From Cristatella mucedo (Eukaryota > Bryozoa > Phylactolaemata > Cristatellidae), in NCBI GenBank assembly GCA_009760855.2, contig WPIO01000035.1, positions 1,334,501 to 1,398,500 on the forward strand: 64,000 bases of DNA, in the 5' to 3' direction. The translations under genes were made by a program, and so were the position numbers. The notes beneath the pieces are model-generated. The model worked only from the letters and a program-made list of their open reading frames with translations. It was not told the DNA's origin and did not search any database. This document shows positions 62,501-64,000 of the stretch, piece by piece. Each line of letters starts with the position of its first letter. Positions within the stretch are counted from its first letter, which is position 1.

Positions 62501-63568
62501 CATAGCTAGTAAATTAGTTTCATCATCATTCCATTTAAGAAAATTTGCTGCCTTCCTCGTGCGGATGTCATCAAGCTCGAGGGGTGAGAGGGATCAAAGC
62601 AAAAGTAAAACGGAGTGTCATCCGCATAAAAGTGAAAGCCTAGATTGTGCATGACAATAAAATCGGCAAGGTGAGGAGTAGAAACTGGAAAAAGAATGGG
62701 ACTAAGAACGAAGCCATGAGGTACCACATATTTCAGAAGCTCCTTGAAGGATCTTTATCCATTCACATCAATACTCTGGAATTTCCTACTGTGATAGGAT
62801 CTGAACCAGTGCCAGTGCCAATGCTCAGGCGCGATGAGAGGCGCTCAAGAAGGACTAGGTGATCGATAGTTTCAAAAGCTGCCGAAAGATCAAAGCAAAA
62901 CAAGCAGAGATACTCTACCCCGGATTACATTCCTAAGTAGCTGCACACTCAAAGCAATTCTGAAAACAATTCCATACTCTTACAGATCCTCCTAAACGTA
63001 TTCTTTATGATGAAACTCCTATTATCCTCATATTAATTATTAGAAAGTTTCAATATACCACAGTAAATGTTACTGATAATAAGGTTTCAAATTTTCAATG
63101 AATCATTACCTAAATGTGTTTCTAATATTCTATGCCAAGGCAGTGCCAAAGTCTATGGTGAAGGTCTTCAACTCCAGTGCATATTCAAATTGCTCAAGAA
63201 CTCATATAAATGTCAAAAGACGGTCTCTTAATATACTCTTGAAGGTTTCAAACTTTTCTTATTCGTAGAGTTTAAGTCAGATGGAAAGGACGAGACACTA
63301 CTTCCCCTAAATGAAAAAATACAGCTTCAATGCGGTGTCGATGAATTTATATTTGTTGACAACGTCACTTACTACGGCTTTGAACGTAGCGCTATTGAGA
63401 GAACTGGATCCAGTAACTGCGAATCTTTGCCGAGTGACCACGCTGAGGTCATGCTAAGATGCTTGAACACGACAGGAGTGGTAATGTCCGAGTGTGTGCT
63501 TGAACTCACAAGACCTAGCGGCTGCCCTGCCGTGTGGATCCAACTGGTATATCTTTGCGCCTACTATG
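59538..63568 (+). CDS. Secreted or membrane protein with SUEL/rhamnose-binding-lectin-like domain (first two exons, 3' end outside window)
   Basis: The first exon, 59538-59598, encodes MSKRKMISPFWACLSTVWLT, a basic N terminus plus hydrophobic core typical of a signal peptide, and ends at donor GTGAGT with one base. The second, 63269-63568, supplies AG to complete Glu. The product continues FKSDGKDETLLPLNEKIQLQ and CGVDEFIFVDNVTYYGFERS, with later cysteines in SSNCE, MLRCLNTTG, MSECVLEL, SGCPAVW and LVYLCAYY. The cysteine layout and the I(x)VxNxxYxG, RCxN, CVxE, CP and VxYxC marks match SUEL (Gal_lectin) domains, as in latrophilin, EVA-1 and sea-urchin egg lectin. The full YGR triad is not kept (YYGF), so sugar binding is doubtful. 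The exon ends in phase 1, so more exons follow past 64000. Confidence 0.65.
59599..63268 (+). other. First intron of the lectin-like gene
   Basis: A 3.7-kb intron containing a minus-strand LINE A copy (61575-62935) and otherwise AT-rich sequence with no recognised element. Its start GTGAGT and end TTTTCTTATTCGTAG are typical. Confidence 0.55.
61575..62935 (-). mobile_element. LINE A copy (decayed, RT to 3' tail)
   Basis: The minus strand reads from RRSSRLSIGTG-like sequence through VPHGFVLSPILFPVSTP, LGFHFYADDTPFYFCFDPSH, NSAARPVCRECRSCHITPLL and the 3' UTR. It ends with GTAAAGCGCCCACAAAGAGG and (ATT)n at 61575. YADDT is intact, but frameshifts and deletions interrupt the frame. Confidence 0.88.
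63269..63568 (+). CDS. SUEL-like domain exon
   Basis: Exactly 300 bp, phase 1-1, so a symmetric exon carrying one complete domain, as is usual for shuffled extracellular modules. Acceptor TTCTTATTCGTAG, donor GTGAGC. Six or more cysteines sit in SUEL spacing. It has no early ATG, so simple start-to-stop ORF searches miss it. Confidence 0.7.
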
Positions 63569-63844
63569 GTGAGCAAATAATAATCGCCGTTAGCGTCGAC
63601 TAACTAAAGTTGCAATTTCCTAGTACTCTCACTTATGCTACTCGAGATAAAGCTAGCCCCTGCATGTATTTTGACATTGTGAAAACTAACCAATTTGTGG
63701 ATTGGATGCGAGCTGCTAATTTAGCTTTACATATGATCAATGCAAATAATAAAAAAGCACCACTTCAATAAGAGGCTACAAATACATTTATGTCAAAAGT
63801 AAATTGCTCAAATAATTTGGTTATCTTGTCCATAAATATTAGGA

Positions 63845-64000
63845 ATTGTCAAGAGGCTTAGCTATGTGTTTCCTTAGTTGAAGGAGCTTCGATCGCTTCC
63901 TGTCGATGAGCGGATACAGATTACAGTTCTTACGCCGACTCACAAGCCACGCCACGGCTTTGCTAATTCATACCTAGCTGAACAGCTGCACTAGCTTTGG
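63845..64000 (+). mobile_element. LINE B fragment running off the window
   Basis: It reads LKELRSLPVDERIQITVLTP, THKPRHGFANSYLAEQLH, matching the LKELGWLPVEQRIQSKVLTL region of the copy at 15.7 kb. It lies in the second intron of the lectin-like gene. Confidence 0.85.

Overview
This is a window of animal (metazoan) nuclear DNA. Short exons with GT-AG introns and matching phases sit in repeat-rich, mostly AT-rich sequence full of decayed non-LTR retrotransposons (LINEs), tRNA-derived SINEs and long microsatellites. The gene content (a ciliary CEP290 orthologue, a rolling-stone-like membrane protein and a SUEL-type lectin-like domain) suggests an invertebrate. I cannot name the species or phylum from the sequence alone. 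There are no prokaryotic features.

Layout. (1) 206-20106, + strand: the last 16 coding exons of a CEP290 (centrosomal protein of 290 kDa) orthologue. The joined exons give 2643 nt, exactly 881 codons, with consistent phases to a TGA stop. Its introns hold SINEs, two LINE B 3' ends, a 16/15-bp minisatellite and (TG), (TGTA), (GA) and (CT) arrays. (2) 20107-32700: mostly intergenic or unassigned. It holds a possible relic of a TRIM9/67-like fibronectin III domain (21.1-21.6 kb), a possible LINE endonuclease relic, a 167-bp GA tract, an acidic coding-like piece (24.8-25.2 kb) and a CpG-rich island with an NRF1-type palindrome (27.6-29.8 kb). (3) 32880-38770: a large inverted structure made of a degenerate repeat of about 168 bp. 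(4) 38989-54116, + strand: three exons of a rolling-stone-like multi-pass membrane protein. They join in frame to 260 residues, and the first exon was not found. Its large introns carry many LINE fragments, including the best-preserved one (LINE A, minus strand, 48465-50085), in which a TAG codon directly follows the RT motif YADDT. (5) 54190-59480: LINE B and LINE A remnants and a SINE. (6) 59538 to the window end, + strand: the start of a secreted or membrane gene. A short signal-peptide exon joins in phase to a 300-bp symmetric exon encoding a SUEL/rhamnose-binding-lectin-like domain. A further LINE B fragment runs off the end.

The three genes are all on the + strand but have no evident functional link. 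CEP290 belongs to the ciliary transition zone, rolling-stone proteins are plasma-membrane proteins linked to myoblast fusion in flies, and SUEL domains are extracellular. Most of the remaining sequence is explained by two LINE families (A with ATT-rich tails, B with TACA/ATTAC-type tails) and by SINEs, some of which share the LINE A 3' tail. Family assignments rest on recognising protein motifs by eye; no database search was run.
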